DNA of 64,000 nucleotides. Source: Chloranthus sessilifolius. Its lineage: Eukaryota > Streptophyta > Magnoliopsida > Chloranthales > Chloranthaceae. Shown here piece after piece: positions 1 through 12,733 of the stretch; position 1 is the first letter of the stretch; every line of letters begins with the position of its first letter. Under the pieces are notes generated by a model, which ran no database searches, was not told the DNA's origin, and worked only from the letters and a program-made list of their open reading frames with translations. The stretch is taken from positions 105,773,097-105,837,096 of the forward strand of contig CM037590.1 in the NCBI GenBank assembly GCA_021018995.1, given 5' to 3'. The translations under genes and the position numbers were made by a program.

Positions 1-536
1 CCACTTAAATGGTCACAGACTATCCACAGAGGCTATCCTCCTCACAAAGGTCTAAGATAGAACAAGAACATTGCTGCCGCCACCATGTTCACAAGGCTAC
101 AAGCACAAGTTCCGATGGGGATTCAAATTTAGTGGATCCTGTGGTGGGGGAAGGCCTGCAAAGTGCCTAACCTGGACACACAGGTCACTTAGATCTAAAT
201 AGTACCTTAAAAGCAATCCTCCATTGCTTACGATATAACTTAGTAATAGAGGATCTCAAGGCAGCAGCCTTGTACAACCTAACTCACAATAAAAGCAACA
301 TCCCATACATGCAATAAATCCTATTACAAAGCTCCTTTGAAAACTATACCATCTAATCATACACAAGGCATAGCCAACAAGTGCTAGACTGTGGAGAGAA
401 AGAAAAAGGAAAAAGAAACTACCTAGAACCTAACCTTAGCCTACTGAAATTTACAGCTTAATCGAGAAGACGAAGTCTGAAAAAGTCTAAGTCTAAAGTC
501 CGTCCAAAAAGGTCCTTAAACCTAAGCTAGGCTTAG

Positions 537-549
537 GCTTATATAGCAG
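537..549 (-). promoter_or_regulatory. TATA box of element A 3' LTR
   Basis: On the minus strand the sequence reads CTGCTATATAAGCC. The same box occurs in the other LTRs at about 33532-33544, 15787-15794 and 31057-31064, always downstream of the CGCGA array. It therefore marks the end of U3. Confidence 0.7.
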
Positions 550-849
550 TCGGCTGTGTGTGAATTAGGGTTAGAAAAACCCTAATTTCATCTTTTCAAT
601 TGCGGCCCATTCTTATCCCTTGGATGCCTCAGGGCGTGTGCAGGGAGATTGGAGCATTAGAGTGCGTGCCCTAGTTACTGGAGTTCCCAGATTACCCCTG
701 CAGAAGTGGGGAGAAGTTAAGAACCCGATCCTCGCAGAGTAGAGAAAATTTACAGATCTTTTCGCGTGGTAGAATTGGGGTTGCGGGGTTGAAATGACTT
801 GAAGCTCATGCAGTCGCGGGATTGACATTCTGGTCATCACGGGATACTA

Positions 850-1290
850 ATGGCTATCGCGAGATTGCTCTTTCAGCTTTGAATGGCGCAAGAATTGCTC
901 GCGCGGTTTGCCCCTTGGTGAATCTCCCGACGGATCCTCGCGAAGAAGCAGTGTTCATGAGCATATGGATCGCGCGAGCATATCCTTGAAGGTTTGTATC
1001 CTGTGGCCACTGCGCGACAACTGCGCGCGAAAGTGCCTGGAGCTCTCTCTTTAGTGAATTACGCGACGATTGAAGACTCCTTTCTTGAGCTGCGCGAGAC
1101 TGCACGAGCGCTTAAGACTGAGCCTCGCGAGGACCTCGCGAAGTCTGCTTTTCAATTCTTTTTGGCACCAAATCGCGCGAGAATGGTGTGAAGACTGCGC
1201 GACCAGTTTGTGTGCTATCTTCAGAATCCCGCGATAACTGTGTGAAGGCATTATCTCTGGTTCAATTGAACCCCGCGACATCTGAGCGAG
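850..1290 (-). repeat. CGCGA motif array in U3 of element A 3' LTR
   Basis: Short CpG-rich words such as CTCGCGA, GCGCGAG and CCGCGACA recur about every 20-35 bp on both strands, separated by unrelated sequence. The array lies upstream of the TATA box in LTR orientation. Matching arrays occur in the other Athila LTRs here and between pol and the post-pol gene of A and B. Confidence 0.85.
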
Positions 1291-1535
1291 ACATTCTTCT
1301 TGGTTTGTTTCTACTTTGATGTGCCTGTGCTGTAGCCAACTCTTTGTTCGGGTTCATCCTTCATTCTGCTGAGGTAGTTTTGGGGCAACAGTGAGCTTCT
1401 TGGCATGGTTAGGGATTTATTTGTAGTTGCTGCTTATTACCTACAGAACAGGCTTAAAATACATTTATTAAATGATTAAGTGTCTAACAGAGATTAAGTT
1501 AAGGGGTGAAAAGTGGTACTTTTTAGGTCTTAACA

Positions 1536-1553
1536 CACCCCCAAACCTAATCT
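1536..1553 (-). promoter_or_regulatory. Polypurine tract of element A
   Basis: On the minus strand AGGTTTGGGGGTG directly abuts the 3' LTR start TGTTAAG. Element B has the same tract at the equivalent place. It primes plus-strand DNA synthesis in LTR retrotransposons. Confidence 0.85.
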
Positions 1554-3340
1554 TTGTTAGTCCCTTAGCAAAGCTGTAATTAAATGTCACTTTCTTAGGG
1601 ATCACAGGTACATTTAGCATCTGTACCAAGTCTTTTAAACCCCTAGGTGATCCCTAGTGGAGGAGTAAAGTCTCCTGAGGGTTTTCAGTGAAGACACCCA
1701 CAAACTTCACCATTAGAATTAGTTAAGTATAGTGCAAATAATGACAACACAAATTTTGATGTTTAAAGCTTCATTTCACATCCAATTTTTTTAACACTTA
1801 GAGGAAACTGCAGCAATGTTGCAGGTCATTTAAAACTTAAAAGTTAACATGTGTTTGCCTGACCACCATTCATTTAACATTAGAATTTCAATGTATAAAG
1901 ATCAGTACCCAGTTTGCCTTTGATTCAAAATTCAGGTTGGATACAACCCCAATGGGGTTAAAATTCAGACCCAATTCTCATTAGGGCTATCTCTCAACAT
2001 TAATATCCTAAGGGTGCTCACATTCTCAACAACTCAAGAGCAATTGCAGACCCCAAATGGGCCTGCAAGCATGAGCATAGGCAAAGCTTCTAATTTCTGA
2101 CATCTTCAAGAATTTTGACCATAGATCGGACAACTCTTCATCTCCACATGACAGCTCATTTAACTTTGGATCCATAAGGTCTTTTTGAATGGGATGTAAT
2201 GTGGCTTATGGCTAAGGGGTGTATAGAATAAAGGGGTAAAAAGGGAGTCCAAATTAAGAAATCAGCATGGTAAGGAGTGGTTCATGACTTCACAACCTTC
2301 ATTTAAGCAAAAACTTCATCTTCCTTTTTATATTTCAGACTCAAAGTGGCCAACTTCTCCTCTTCTTTTTTATTTTCAGATGATGTCTTCTCTAGACTTC
2401 TCTTTCTTTTTCTCTTTTTTATTTCTTTGTTCATTCTTTTGATGAAATGCCACACAACTGCCATTGATACACAACTATTCACAAGTTGCTTTTCTTCACC
2501 TTCCACAGAATATTGGACCATTCTCAGTATCTTTACCTCCTCCTTTACCTTCTGAATTCTCAGAGTGAGGGTAAGGTTGACTCAGGTCATGAGGTTAAGG
2601 TACCAGTGTTCTGGTGTTTGTGAAAGAAAATTATGATTTTAAGGCTCAACTAGTGTATGCAAAAGGGCAGATTTTAAAAGGTTAGATTTTCAGGCTCAAA
2701 CTATCCAAATGAGGGCCTTGGATCATTTCCTTAGTCTCATGAGTGTTGTCAATTAGTATTGATTTGGAGTTACACAACTTCTGGTAAAAAAGTCTTGATT
2801 CAATCAGTCCTTAGAGCAGAAATAATGCCAAAAACACTCTTCAAAAGAAAATTCTGGACCCAAATCTCACTAGGTATGGTCTTCAAATTTAACTCATGGG
2901 GTGTATTTTCATCTATTTCTCTCCTCTTAGGCTCACTGAGTACTTAACTCAAAAAATTTCTAATATTAGCTTCATGGTGGTGTCAAGATTTTTTTAACTT
3001 TTTCTGTTTTCAAAAGTCTGCAAAAATATTTAAATGTTTTTACAAGTTTTCTCATTGTATCAAGTTAAGTGAGAATTGACTTTATTCATTCCAGTTTTAC
3101 TACTATTCCTGCACTAAAATTAACTATTCTATTGGCAGACCTATCCTGCCACACCCCCAAACCATGAGGAGCAGTGTCCTCACTGGTTCAAAGGTGAGAG
3201 AATGCAGTAGATTCCAGGCAGAGAAACAAAAATAAACACATAAGAAAGCAGAGAAACAAAAAATGCTAACTGAATGGTATGAAACTAAAAGAGACTTTCA
3301 GTAAAATAAAAAGAAAAGATTACAAAAAGATGGAAAAAAA
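1554..3340 (-). other. 3' noncoding region of element A
   Basis: About 1.8 kb of AT-rich DNA with no credible ORF lies between the small charged ORF and the polypurine tract. The corresponding 28205-30060 of element B is recognisably the same sequence. It contains a second polypurine-like tract at 3149-3164. Confidence 0.7.
3149..3164 (-). promoter_or_regulatory. Second, internal polypurine-like tract of element A
   Basis: On the minus strand this reads TGGTTTGGGGGTGTGG, nearly the same as the true tract at 1536-1553 plus the first LTR bases. It lies about 1.6 kb upstream of it in element orientation. Element B has the same feature at 28402-28418. Confidence 0.55.
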
Positions 3341-3359
3341 AGAAAAGACAAAATGGGGG

Positions 3360-3615
3360 AAATGGATCAAGGGAGAGTCGAGGGGGGAGGGTTTGAGGAA
3401 GATGGTGGGGGAGATGCAGGTGGATCTAGTTTTCTCTTCTTCTTCTCTCTCTTCTCCTTCTTCCTCTTTTTCTTTTCCTCCTTGGCTAGGATCTGCTGGA
3501 CCTCGTCCAACTCATCCCAGAGAAATTACAAGGGGTTTGGCTCCTTTGGCGGTGGGGGATCCTCCCAGATGGGGTAGAATTTGATGGGGAACCCGAAGGG
3601 GTTGTCATCCGCCAT
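3360..3615 (-). pseudogene. Small charged ORF of element A (broken copy)
   Basis: The minus-strand coding trace begins with ATG at 3615 (MADDNPFGFPIKFYP) and matches the intact-looking small ORF of element B at 27923-28204 (MADDSPFGFPIKFYP). The rest is rich in Lys and Glu and then in Ser and Pro. I do not recognise a family for it. It lies after the post-pol gene and before the internal polypurine-like tract. Conservation in two Athila copies suggests it was once a real product of the element, although this copy is broken. Confidence 0.5.
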
Positions 3616-4211
3616 GGGGTGAGGAGGTATGGACCGCTAGGAGTAGAATAGGAGGGATGAAATGAAGAGGAACGGAGGGCCGATTTAAAAGAGTTGGACT
3701 GTGGAACATGAATCGACGAATTTAACATTGTGCCCCTTTCCAAGCTTGGCAATAAATGATGATTGTGTGGGGAATGAAGAAACACACAACTGATTCTGGG
3801 GAAAGAGGATGAGCAGTAAATGAGTGGCTAAATTTAACCTGTGCAATAAAGTGGATCCAGTGGGTCCCGCAGCTGCACAGAGGTAGGTGTGGAGTTTTGT
3901 TTGGCGCGTGGTAAGGACTCCACGAGGAGTTCAGATAGGGCTCACAAATAGGAAAAGGAAACCACTTTAATTGTATGAATGAAGTCAACCGTCTCATTGA
4001 TTTCCATATGAAATGATCATAACCACCCAACAGACATCTCTCATGACAAAATGGCACAAAAAGAAAAAGTAGGAAAAAAAAAGAAAAACTGAAACAACCA
4101 CACAGAACAGAGCAATAGAAAAAAAATTGAAAATTATATTAACTATAAAAACATGTACAATGGGAATTACAAAAACTAGAAGAAAAAAAAAACTAATCTA
4201 AAATTGATGGT

Positions 4212-7200
4212 CTAATCTGAATTCGAATCTGTGTAGAAATCCCAGCCCATCTTTTTAGCATGTGCCCTAAGGGCAGCTTTGTCCTGTTTCTTCTTTTCTT
4301 CTCTTTCCTTTTTCTTTTCGGCTGGTGTTTTCTTGGTAGTTGGAGCTTTAGGTGCCCTCACCCATACTTTTGGTTGCTTGAGGACATTTGGTTCCTTGGG
4401 TTCTTGAGGGGCTTTTCCTTTCTTCTTTGCAGGGGGGGTGGCAGGGGATTTGCCTTTCCCTTTGCCTGTGGCTTCCTCAGTGGGGACCACTGGGGATTTC
4501 CCTTTTTCTTTTGACGCAGGTTGGCCAGGGGAATGTGCCTCTTCAGACTGGGCAGCTGGCTCTTTACCAATTTTTAAAGGGAGAGTTTTGGGAGCAGACC
4601 TCTTAGCAGTGACTTTCCTCTGCTTAGGATAAGTTTGCTCCTATTGAGGTGCAGCAGAGGCCTTGGTAGTTGGAGGCTGCTCTGTAGGAGGGGCAGCTAG
4701 GGCCTTGCCTTTCTCTTGATGGGTCTTTAGTTGTGCCTCCTCAGATTGGGCAGCTGCAGATGGAGTAGCTTTAGGCTCTGGGTTGGGCATTTGAACAGAG
4801 ATTGGGGTAGGCTGCAGAGGAACATTTCTGGCAGCAGCCAATGCGGATTCCAATGAGGCAATCTAAATTTGGTGTTTTAAGAGGTCAGTCTCATGGATAT
4901 CTTTTTGGATGCTGAAGATCTCTTGAGTATTTTTGAGCCTCTTTTCAAACATTCTGGCTCGGGCCTTCTCTGTAGCAGCATTTGCTTTCTCGAACTCCCA
5001 ATTCAACTTATGATAAGTAGCTGTAGCCTTGGCCTTCTGGTAGGCTTCCAAAATGTTAGTCCACCCCAAGGAGATACCCAAAAGTTGCTTTCTGTGGGCC
5101 TCCTTCATTTCATCGATCTGCTCCAGGAGGGGGGTTCTCAATGGATTGGCGAAGCTTGGCCATGCCCCTCAGGACATCCTTTCGAATGTAAGCATTATCC
5201 CTCATATGATGGAGGATGGTGAGGTAGGGAGGGCTGTAAAAATGATGTTTTGGTGCAATGGGCAGATAGGAAGTGGAAGGAGCAAACTGTGATTGGTCCT
5301 AGGGGGGAGAAGGTGGGGTAACAAGGGGTAAGTCTATTTGTGGGGGAAGGGGGATAAGTTCTGGGTAAGTCTGTGTCTTTTTGTCAGTGTACGTTGGAGG
5401 TGGTAGGATAAGGGGTGGGATGGAGGGTATAGGGGGAAATGAGAATGGGGTAGGCTCAGTAGGACTAGGGGGTGATGGGGGAGGAAAAATGAGAATGGTG
5501 AAAGGTATGAAAGGGAATGAGGGGGTAAAAGCTAATGGTGATGGTGGGGGGGTTGTGGGTTAGGAGGGAAGTCTGTTTGGGTTTCTTTGCCAGTGGACAG
5601 GGCCAGGGGGGTTGTAGTGGGTGGTGGAGGGATGGGTGGATTGGTTAAGGTGTGTAGGGTGGATTGGATGGAGGTGAGTTCAGTTTGCATCTGGTCCTGT
5701 TTTTGGGTAGTGGTGGATAAATGGGCTTGGATGTCTTGGATAAGGGATAGGACAAGGGTCAGTGTGTCAGGGCTAGGAGGTTGGGTCTGTGAAGAAGAGG
5801 GTACTGGTTGGAAAGGTGAGGAAGGTGCATGGTGGAAGGAGGGGAAGAGTGTGGTTCTGGGGAGTGATGGTGTGATGTAGTTGGTGAGTTCGGGAGGGGG
5901 GTGTAGTGGGTGGGCAGTGTCTCAAGGAAGGTAGATAGAAAGGCTTGGAAACCGATGGTGGTGTTAAGGGTTAAGTCAATGTCTGTGAGTGGGGAGAGAG
6001 TAGGTATGGCTGTGGTGGGGGGTTCATCAAGGTGAGTCATGTCAATGGGGAAAGAAGGGATTGAGGGTGGTGTCTGGGAGATGGTTGGGATTGTTGCAGT
6101 GGTCTTTCATTTTTTGTAGGAAATGAGTGGAGGGCTGGCAGGTTTATGTGGAGCTAAAGTGGGTAATGGGGCTGTGTAATGAGGTAAGGTAGGGGAAGGG
6201 GAGTCCTCCCAGGTACCAATCACAGGTGAAGGGGGAGTGGGCATGGAGAATGGAAATAGAGGGGGTGAGAGATAGATGGAAGAGGGGTAGTGGAAGCAGG
6301 AGTAAAAGGTGGAGGGGGAAAGGGTGCTGCTGCGACAATGGTACTGCTAGGCTCTGGGGGCACCTCCTTGGTAGCAGGGGTAGACCCTGATCTGGCTGCC
6401 TCTTCTGCTTGCTTGGGCAGGGCCTGAGCCTCAGCTTTCTTTTTCTTCTGGGCCTCCATCAGACTCTTGCTTATTCTCCATTGCCTCTTGGCAAAGGTAG
6501 TAGGGTCAAGGGTGGTGGTCTGCTCATTTTTTTCTATCTTGTATCCCCCTTGAGTAGCAGCAAAGTAATGATCCTCGCATAAGGGAGTGTGTGAGGCTTC
6601 TTGTTTGTCCCTATCTTCTCCACTATGTCTTTCATTGCTTCAAATATGAGCCAGGCCGCATGGAAGCCATGGCTAAGAGAGAACGAATAAACAGCATCGG
6701 CAATGGGAGTTCTCCTCTCCTGCTGATGTCCTGAGCAGTAGATGTTCTTTCGCAGGACCTGGTCTATGAAGAGGAGTTCAGGTGCCAATTCTCTCCTTCT
6801 GATCGAATCCCCTATGGCTTTTGATCCTCTAGTTAAGGCCCGTGCAATTATATCAATTGATGCACTCAGAGGGGGGCCATATCCACAGCTTGGGTCGAAA
6901 GCGGGTGGGATGCCCAACACTTCAGCAATCACCTTGGGGCACACTAACATATCAAAGTCGTCAATTAGCACCATCAAGCACACTTGTCCATCTTTGTTCT
7001 TCTTGACCTTGATGTGCTGATAGAATAGTTGCACTAGCCTAGGGTAGGCTAGTGCTGAAATTCCTCTCATCAATGGCATCAGGCCCGCTTTGCTCATAAA
7101 CTGTACTGTAGGGGCAGAGAGAGGTTCCTTCTCAAAAAATGGTAGATCAAAGGCTGTCTCAGGCTCCAATGGAATTGACACCATGAGCTCAGAAGGAGCA

Positions 7201-7342
7201 GAGAACTTAGGGGTTGGTTCCACCGCCTCCTCAACCACTTCCTTTCCTTTTTGGGTGACTTTGAAGTCTTGGCCTTCTTAGGGGTGTTCTCTGTAGAGTC
7301 CTTATCCTTTCCCTTTCTCTTCTGTGCACTTTTGGTAGCCAT
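4212..7342 (-). pseudogene. Post-pol ('env-like', putative plant transposon protein) region of element A
   Basis: This region follows integrase on the minus strand. From its start at 7342 the trace shows a basic, nuclear-signal-like N-terminus (KRKGKDK, then PKKAKTSKSPKK). Next is the conserved domain with YPRLVQLFYQ, ARALTRG, SIRRREL, HAAWLIFEAM and LPYARIITLLL. After that come a long Pro/Ser/Thr-rich middle (G-rich on the plus strand, about 5230-6360), a helical coiled-coil-like part (about 4863-5141) and a Lys-rich tail ending near 4212 (KKEREEKKKQDKAA). It matches element B 24177-27248 throughout. I see no signal peptide or clear membrane segment, so 'envelope' is a traditional label only. 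The region is a fossil with several breaks. Confidence 0.8.
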
Positions 7343-7599
7343 TTTAAACTCTATCTTCTAACGTGAGGAATGGAGAGGGAGATCTAGGTGCTTACCCTAA
7401 AATCCTAGGGTTAGGTTTGATCAGATGCACAGGGCACAGCAAGATCTCTAATCAGAGGGCAATGGATGGGGGTGATGCTAGGAGCAACTCTGTAGATTTA
7501 TGGAGTGAATGATGAGCTGTAGGATTGATGCTGGAGGAGAGAGGTTCCAGAGCGCCAGAAGCTAGGGTTTCGCAGAGGGAAGAAAGAAGAAAATAATGG

Positions 7600-8110
7600 A
7601 AAAGGAACCAAGCGCGGGGTTAAAATACTTATCGCGAAGCTCGGCGCGCTTTGGAATATCTGGTCGCGGGGTTGGAAATGAACCTAGCGAAGGTGTTGAT
7701 TTAATCTGGATTGCGCGACAATCTTCCAGGTTGACCTTGCGCGAGCGGCTCCTAGGTCTCTATTTGGATTGCGCGAAAAGCTCTGAGGTTCATTTTGAAT
7801 CTCACGACAGCCTTAGAATATCGTGACAACAAATGAAGAATTTTTGTTGAATTGCACGGGAGTCTCCAGTTTACCTTCTGAACCTCGCGATAGTCTTGGA
7901 ATCTCTCGATAACTAATGAATAGCTCTATGTGGATCGCGCGAGAATCTCCCAGGCACACATGAATCTCGCGACAGCAATTGAATGTGTCCATATGAACTG
8001 TGCGAAATTCTCACAGACTTCCTTTTTAACCTCGCGATGGCTTTAGAATCTCACAACAACTGATGAAGTATGCTGTCTGTAGTGCGCGAGGGTCTCTCAA
8101 GCTTCATTTT
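7600..8110 (-). repeat. Internal CGCGA motif array upstream of the post-pol region of element A
   Basis: Here too CGCGA, TCGCGAC and GCGCGAG words recur every 20-40 bp, as in U3. The stretch lies between the end of integrase (8456) and the post-pol start (7342). A TATA-like word (minus strand GTATTTTAACC, near 7620-7634) and a plant-leader-like GAAACCCTAGC follow on the way to the start codon. It may be a promoter or enhancer copied from U3; that is inference. Confidence 0.75.
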
Positions 8111-8455
8111 GGACCTAGCGACAGCAAAGTATAAAACAGAGAGCAAGTGCTCTATGTTCTGTCCTTTTGTATATGTGCTGTGGTTGGATCTTAGGTATTA
8201 CTCTCACCATGGATACCACATGAAAACTCAATCATTCAAGCAAGGACAACAAAAATCAACCTCCCACATTATGCATTCAACAAAAACTATCCATTAACGA
8301 GCAGTAAGAATCAAACCAAGCATCAAAAGATTAAACCAGATAGGTCTAGATTCAGATGGGACCACTAACAAATCCTAGAGAATATAAACAAAAGAAAGCA
8401 AGATAGATCTACCAAAAATAAAGTACATATGATACAATAATGACACACCTGTGGA

Positions 8456-11400
8456 TCAGTTTGAAGAAGGATCCCCCTGAAAGTGAATGGTATCCATGAG
8501 TTCGGTAGGTTTTTCAAAACAAGGCTTAAGCCTCTGACCATTCACCTTCAAGGTTCTCCTAGACTTGGGATCCTTGATTTCCACAACACCAGATGGGGAA
8601 ACATGCATGACAATGTAGGGACCTTCCCATCTAGATTTCAATTTGCCAGGAAAGAATTTAAGTTTGGAGTTAAACAACCAAACCTTCTCACTAGCTCTGA
8701 AACTCTTTCTCAACAGCCCTTTGTCAAGGAAAGCTTTGGACCTTTCCTTATAGATCCTGGCATTAGCATACGCATCAATCCTTAGCTCTTCCAATTTGGA
8801 TAGCTACAGCAACTTGTGATGACCAGCAGAAGTTAGCTCTAGATTTAAATGTTTGATGGTCCAATAGGCCCTGTGTTCTAACTCCACTGGGAGATGACAG
8901 GCCTTGCCATAGACCAGTCTGAAAGGGGACATACCAATGGGAGTCTTATAGGCAGTCCTATAAGCCCGCAGTGCATCATTAAGTTTGTCAGCCCAATCTT
9001 TCTTATCAGTCCTCACAGTCTTCTTGAGGATGTGCTTGATCTCCCTATTTGAAATTTCAACTTGCCCTCTAGTTTGTGGGTGGTAGGGAGTAGCAATCCT
9101 ATGGGTGATAGAATATTTCTTGAGCAAGCTCTCGAAATTTCTGTTGCAGAAATGGCTACCCCCATCACTGATAATGGCTCTAGGGGTGCCAAATCTCGAG
9201 AATATGTTCTGCTTTATAAACTTGAGGACAACTTGATTATCATTAGTTCTTGTGGCAATGGCTTCTACCCATTTGGAAACGTAATCCACTGCCACTAAGA
9301 TGAAATGAAAACCATTTGAAGGAGGAAAGGGGTCGATAAAATCAATACCCCATACATCAAATAGTTCTACAACAAGGATGGGCTGTAAAGGCATTGAATT
9401 TCGTTTGGACAACCCTCCTAATTTCTGACATCTTTCGCAGGTCTTGCAGTGTGTATTGGCATCTCTGAAAAGAGAAGGCCAATAAAACCCACACTGCAAC
9501 ACTTTGTCAGCTATTTTTCTCCCACTAAAGTGACCCCCACAGACATTTTCATGGCACATGGCCAGAATACTGGGGACATCACTCTCGGGAACACATTTGT
9601 AAATAATTTGGTCTGCACAATACTTGTACAGGCAAGGTTCCTCCCAGAAAAAGAATTTGACCTGTGAGAAAAACAGGTCTTTATCCATTTTTGTCCAGTG
9701 GGTAGGAATCTTGCCTATAACTAGATAGTTGACAATATGCGCATACCAAGGAACTAAAGATTGGATGGCAAACAGTTGCTCATCCGAGAAGACATCATTT
9801 GTAGCAAGGTCATCAACACCTTTTTCCAACATAATTCTGGACAAGCGGTCAGCCACCACATTTTCTACACCCTTTTTATCCTTGATTTTGATATCAAACT
9901 CCTGCAATAGGAGTATCCATCTAATCAATCTAGGCTTTACATCCTTCTTGGCCAGTAGGTACTTTAATGCTAAGTGGTCAGTGAAGATGACAGTTTTAGA
10001 CCCAAGTAGGTAAGGTCTAAACTTGTCCACAGCAAAAACCACTGCCATAAACTCTTTCTCAGTTATTGTGTAGTTCAGCTGAGCTTTAACAAGTGATTTG
10101 CTGAGATATGCAATGACCAAGGCAGCTTTTCTTTTCTCTGGCCCAAGACAACACCTATTGCCAAGTCAGATGCGTCACACATCAACTCAAAGGGCAGGGT
10201 ATAGTCAGGTGTTTGGAGTATAGGGGCAGAGGTGAGGCAAAATTTTAAAATTTCAAAAGCCTCCAGACATTTAGCAGAAAAGTCAAAGGGCACATCCTGA
10301 CAGAGCAGGTGGCACAATGGTTTAGCAATTTTGCTGAAGTCTTTGATAAACCTCTTGTAGAATCCAGCATGTCCAAGGAAAGATTTGATTTACTTGACTG
10401 TTCTTGGAGGAGGCAAATTTGCAATGAGGTCAACTTTGGCCTTGTCTTCTTCAATTCCATCTTTAGAGATTACATGGCCCAGCACAATCCCTTGTGTTAC
10501 CATGAAGTGGCTTTTTTTCCAGCTTAAGACTAAATTGGTCTCCTCACATCTTTGTAAGACCTGATGGAGGTGTTGTAGACATTGGTCAAAGCTATCTCCA
10601 TAAACTAAAAAATCATCCATGAAAATTTCCAAGAATTTGTCAATCATATCAGAAAAAATGGCATACATACACCTCTGAAAGGTGGCTGGGGCATTACACA
10701 GTTCAAAAGGCATCCTTTTGTAAGCAAAGGTGCCGAAAGGACAAGTGAAAGTGGTTTTTTCTTGATCAAGAGGGTGCACAGGGATATGGTTGTACCCTGA
10801 GTACCCATCAAGAAAATAGTAAAAAGCTTTCCCAACCAACTTATCCAAAATTTGATCAATAAAGGGGAGAGGGAAGTGGTCTTTTCTAATCTTGGAGTTG
10901 AGTTTTCGATAATCAATGCAAACTCTCCAGCCAGTGGTCTCCCTGGCTGGTCTCAACTCTCTAGACTCGGTTGTGATTACTGTTATGCCAGATTTCTTAG
11001 GTACCACTTAGATTGGTGCCACCCATTCAGAATCAGAGATGGGGTAAATTACCCCAGCATCTAGCAATTTAATAATTTCTTTCAGGACCACTTCCTGCAT
11101 GTGAGGATTCAGTTTCCTCCTGATTTCCCTGGAGGGTGTTGAGCCCTCCTCTAGATGAATCCTATGCATACAAATCGATGCATCAATCCCTCCTAAATCA
11201 GCAATGGTCCAGCCAATTGCTTTCTTGTGCTTCCTCAGAACTGTTAGCAATTCCTCCTCTTGCTCACTGGTAAGAGAAGAGGAGATAAATACAGGAAGTT
11301 TCTCATCTTTCTCGAGGAAAGCATACTTCAATGTCTCTGGAAGCTTCTTGAGCTCAAGATCAGGGGCTTGTTGGATGGATGGCAGGATTGGTGTACTGTT

Positions 11401-12306
11401 GGTTGGAGGAAGGGGCAATAATATAGGTTTCCAATTGGAATGCTGCACTAAGCCCACAGAAGACCTCAATAGGGACATGTCTTTTGGCATTAAAGCTAGG
11501 CTTCCTTCCTCCACCATGTTCCAAACTTCAGTTAAATCAGTGACAATGTTGTCCCACTCCAACAGAGTGGGCAATTCTTCTTCAACAATTTCTTCTAATA
11601 CATCCACTGCAAAGCATTCCTCATTGTCTAGCTGAGGGTACTTTGCACTATTGTACACATTAAGCTCAACTTTCATATGTCCGAAAGTGACCTCCATGAT
11701 CCCAGACCTGCATTGAATGCATGCATTGACAGTGGCCAAGAATGGTCTGCCCAGAATAACAGGTATCTGGGATGTACTCTTGTTGCAGCCCATGTCTAAA
11801 ACAAGGAAGTCTGCAGGGTAGAAGAACTTTTCTACCCCTACTAGGAAATCCTCAACCACTCCCATGGGTTTCCTCTCAGACCTATTAGCCATCAATAGAA
11901 TAATGGGGGTGGGCTTCAGCTCCCCCAAACCTAGCTTCTGATACACACTGTATGGCAGCAAGTTAACACTGGCTCCAAGGTCTTACAGGGCCCTTCCAAT
12001 CGTGTGGTCTCCAATAATACAGGGAATAGTAGGTATCCCTGGGTCTTGCAACTTCTCAGGTATTGTCATGGTTAATACAAAATTAACTGTATCATTCGCA
12101 AAGACCTTCTTGGACAAATGGCCTCTGGCCTTCCTTTTATGAGTACAAAGGTCTTTCAGAAACATTGCATAGGCTGGGACCTGTCGGATTGCATCAGGCA
12201 GGGGTAAATTTATCTTGACCTGCTTAAAGGTCTCCATCATTTCCTCGATCTGTGCCTGCCCCTTATCAAAAGAGGTAGGGTCACTCAAAGCTAGAGGAAA
12301 TGGCAA
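8456..12306 (-). pseudogene. pol region of element A (protease, RT, RNase H, integrase)
   Basis: Read on the minus strand. The protease trace includes LLPYSVYQKLGLGEL and VILGRPFLATVNA (about 11700-11985). The reverse transcriptase includes GWRVCIDYRKLN, LPFIDQILDKL and FMDDFLVYG (about 10390-11100). RNase H includes [13 protein letters not shown] and [11 protein letters not shown] (about 9870-10290). Integrase has the His/Cys zinc region [13 protein letters not shown], then [16 protein letters not shown] and [11 protein letters not shown] (the D,D,E core), and the GPY/F-type end SRWEGPYIV (about 8456-9700). These order and motifs are Ty3/gypsy, Athila clade. Long stretches stay open, with a few breaks, so the copy is probably dead but not very old. 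Confidence 0.93.
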
Positions 12307-12733
12307 CTGAGATACTGCTGGTTCCTCAGCTGCAAGCCTATGACTGAACTTTTATTTTTTTCATTTTTCTGTATTTATCTCTTACTGAGGCTCAACTATA
12401 GCCTCTTTATTTTTCCCTTGTTGAAGGGTAGCAGGCAGTTCTTTACTCTTTGCTCTAACAAAGTCCTTATCACTTTCACTCGACATTTCTTTGGGAATGA
12501 CCTCTCCTTATTCCTTTCCCACCTGGTTGTCTACCAGCTTGCTAGACCTTAGGGCTGTGATGGCATTGGCCCCCTCAAAATTTGAGGAGCCTTCTCCGAT
12601 AGAATACTGGCCCTTAGGGTTGGCCCTTAGAAGTCGAAGTCTGATTCAAGGGACCAAGGCTTTGTAATTGGGCCAAAACCTATTCCTCGAAAGAAGCACT
12701 TTGGGGCTGAGGTGGGGGAACTACCAATTGATT

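Larger units (their letters stand above)
1..1535 (-). repeat. 3' LTR of element A (partial, cut by window edge)
   Basis: This matches 32995-34522 base for base apart from scattered substitutions, in the same orientation. In minus orientation it starts with TGTTAAGACC at 1535. It holds the U3 region with a dense CGCGA-motif array (about 850-1290), a TATA box (TATATAAG, about 537-549) and part of R/U5. Short ORFs within it (613-1281) have no support as genes. Confidence 0.92.

Noticed and set aside
613-1281. Several short ORFs on both strands in the left LTR
   Set aside because: They lie in U3 over the CGCGA array, are not shared in frame with the other LTR copies, and have no recognisable domain.
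4260-5292. Plus-strand ORFs over the post-pol tail of A
   Set aside because: They are reverse-frame shadows of the Lys-rich and helical minus-strand trace, which is supported by its match to B.
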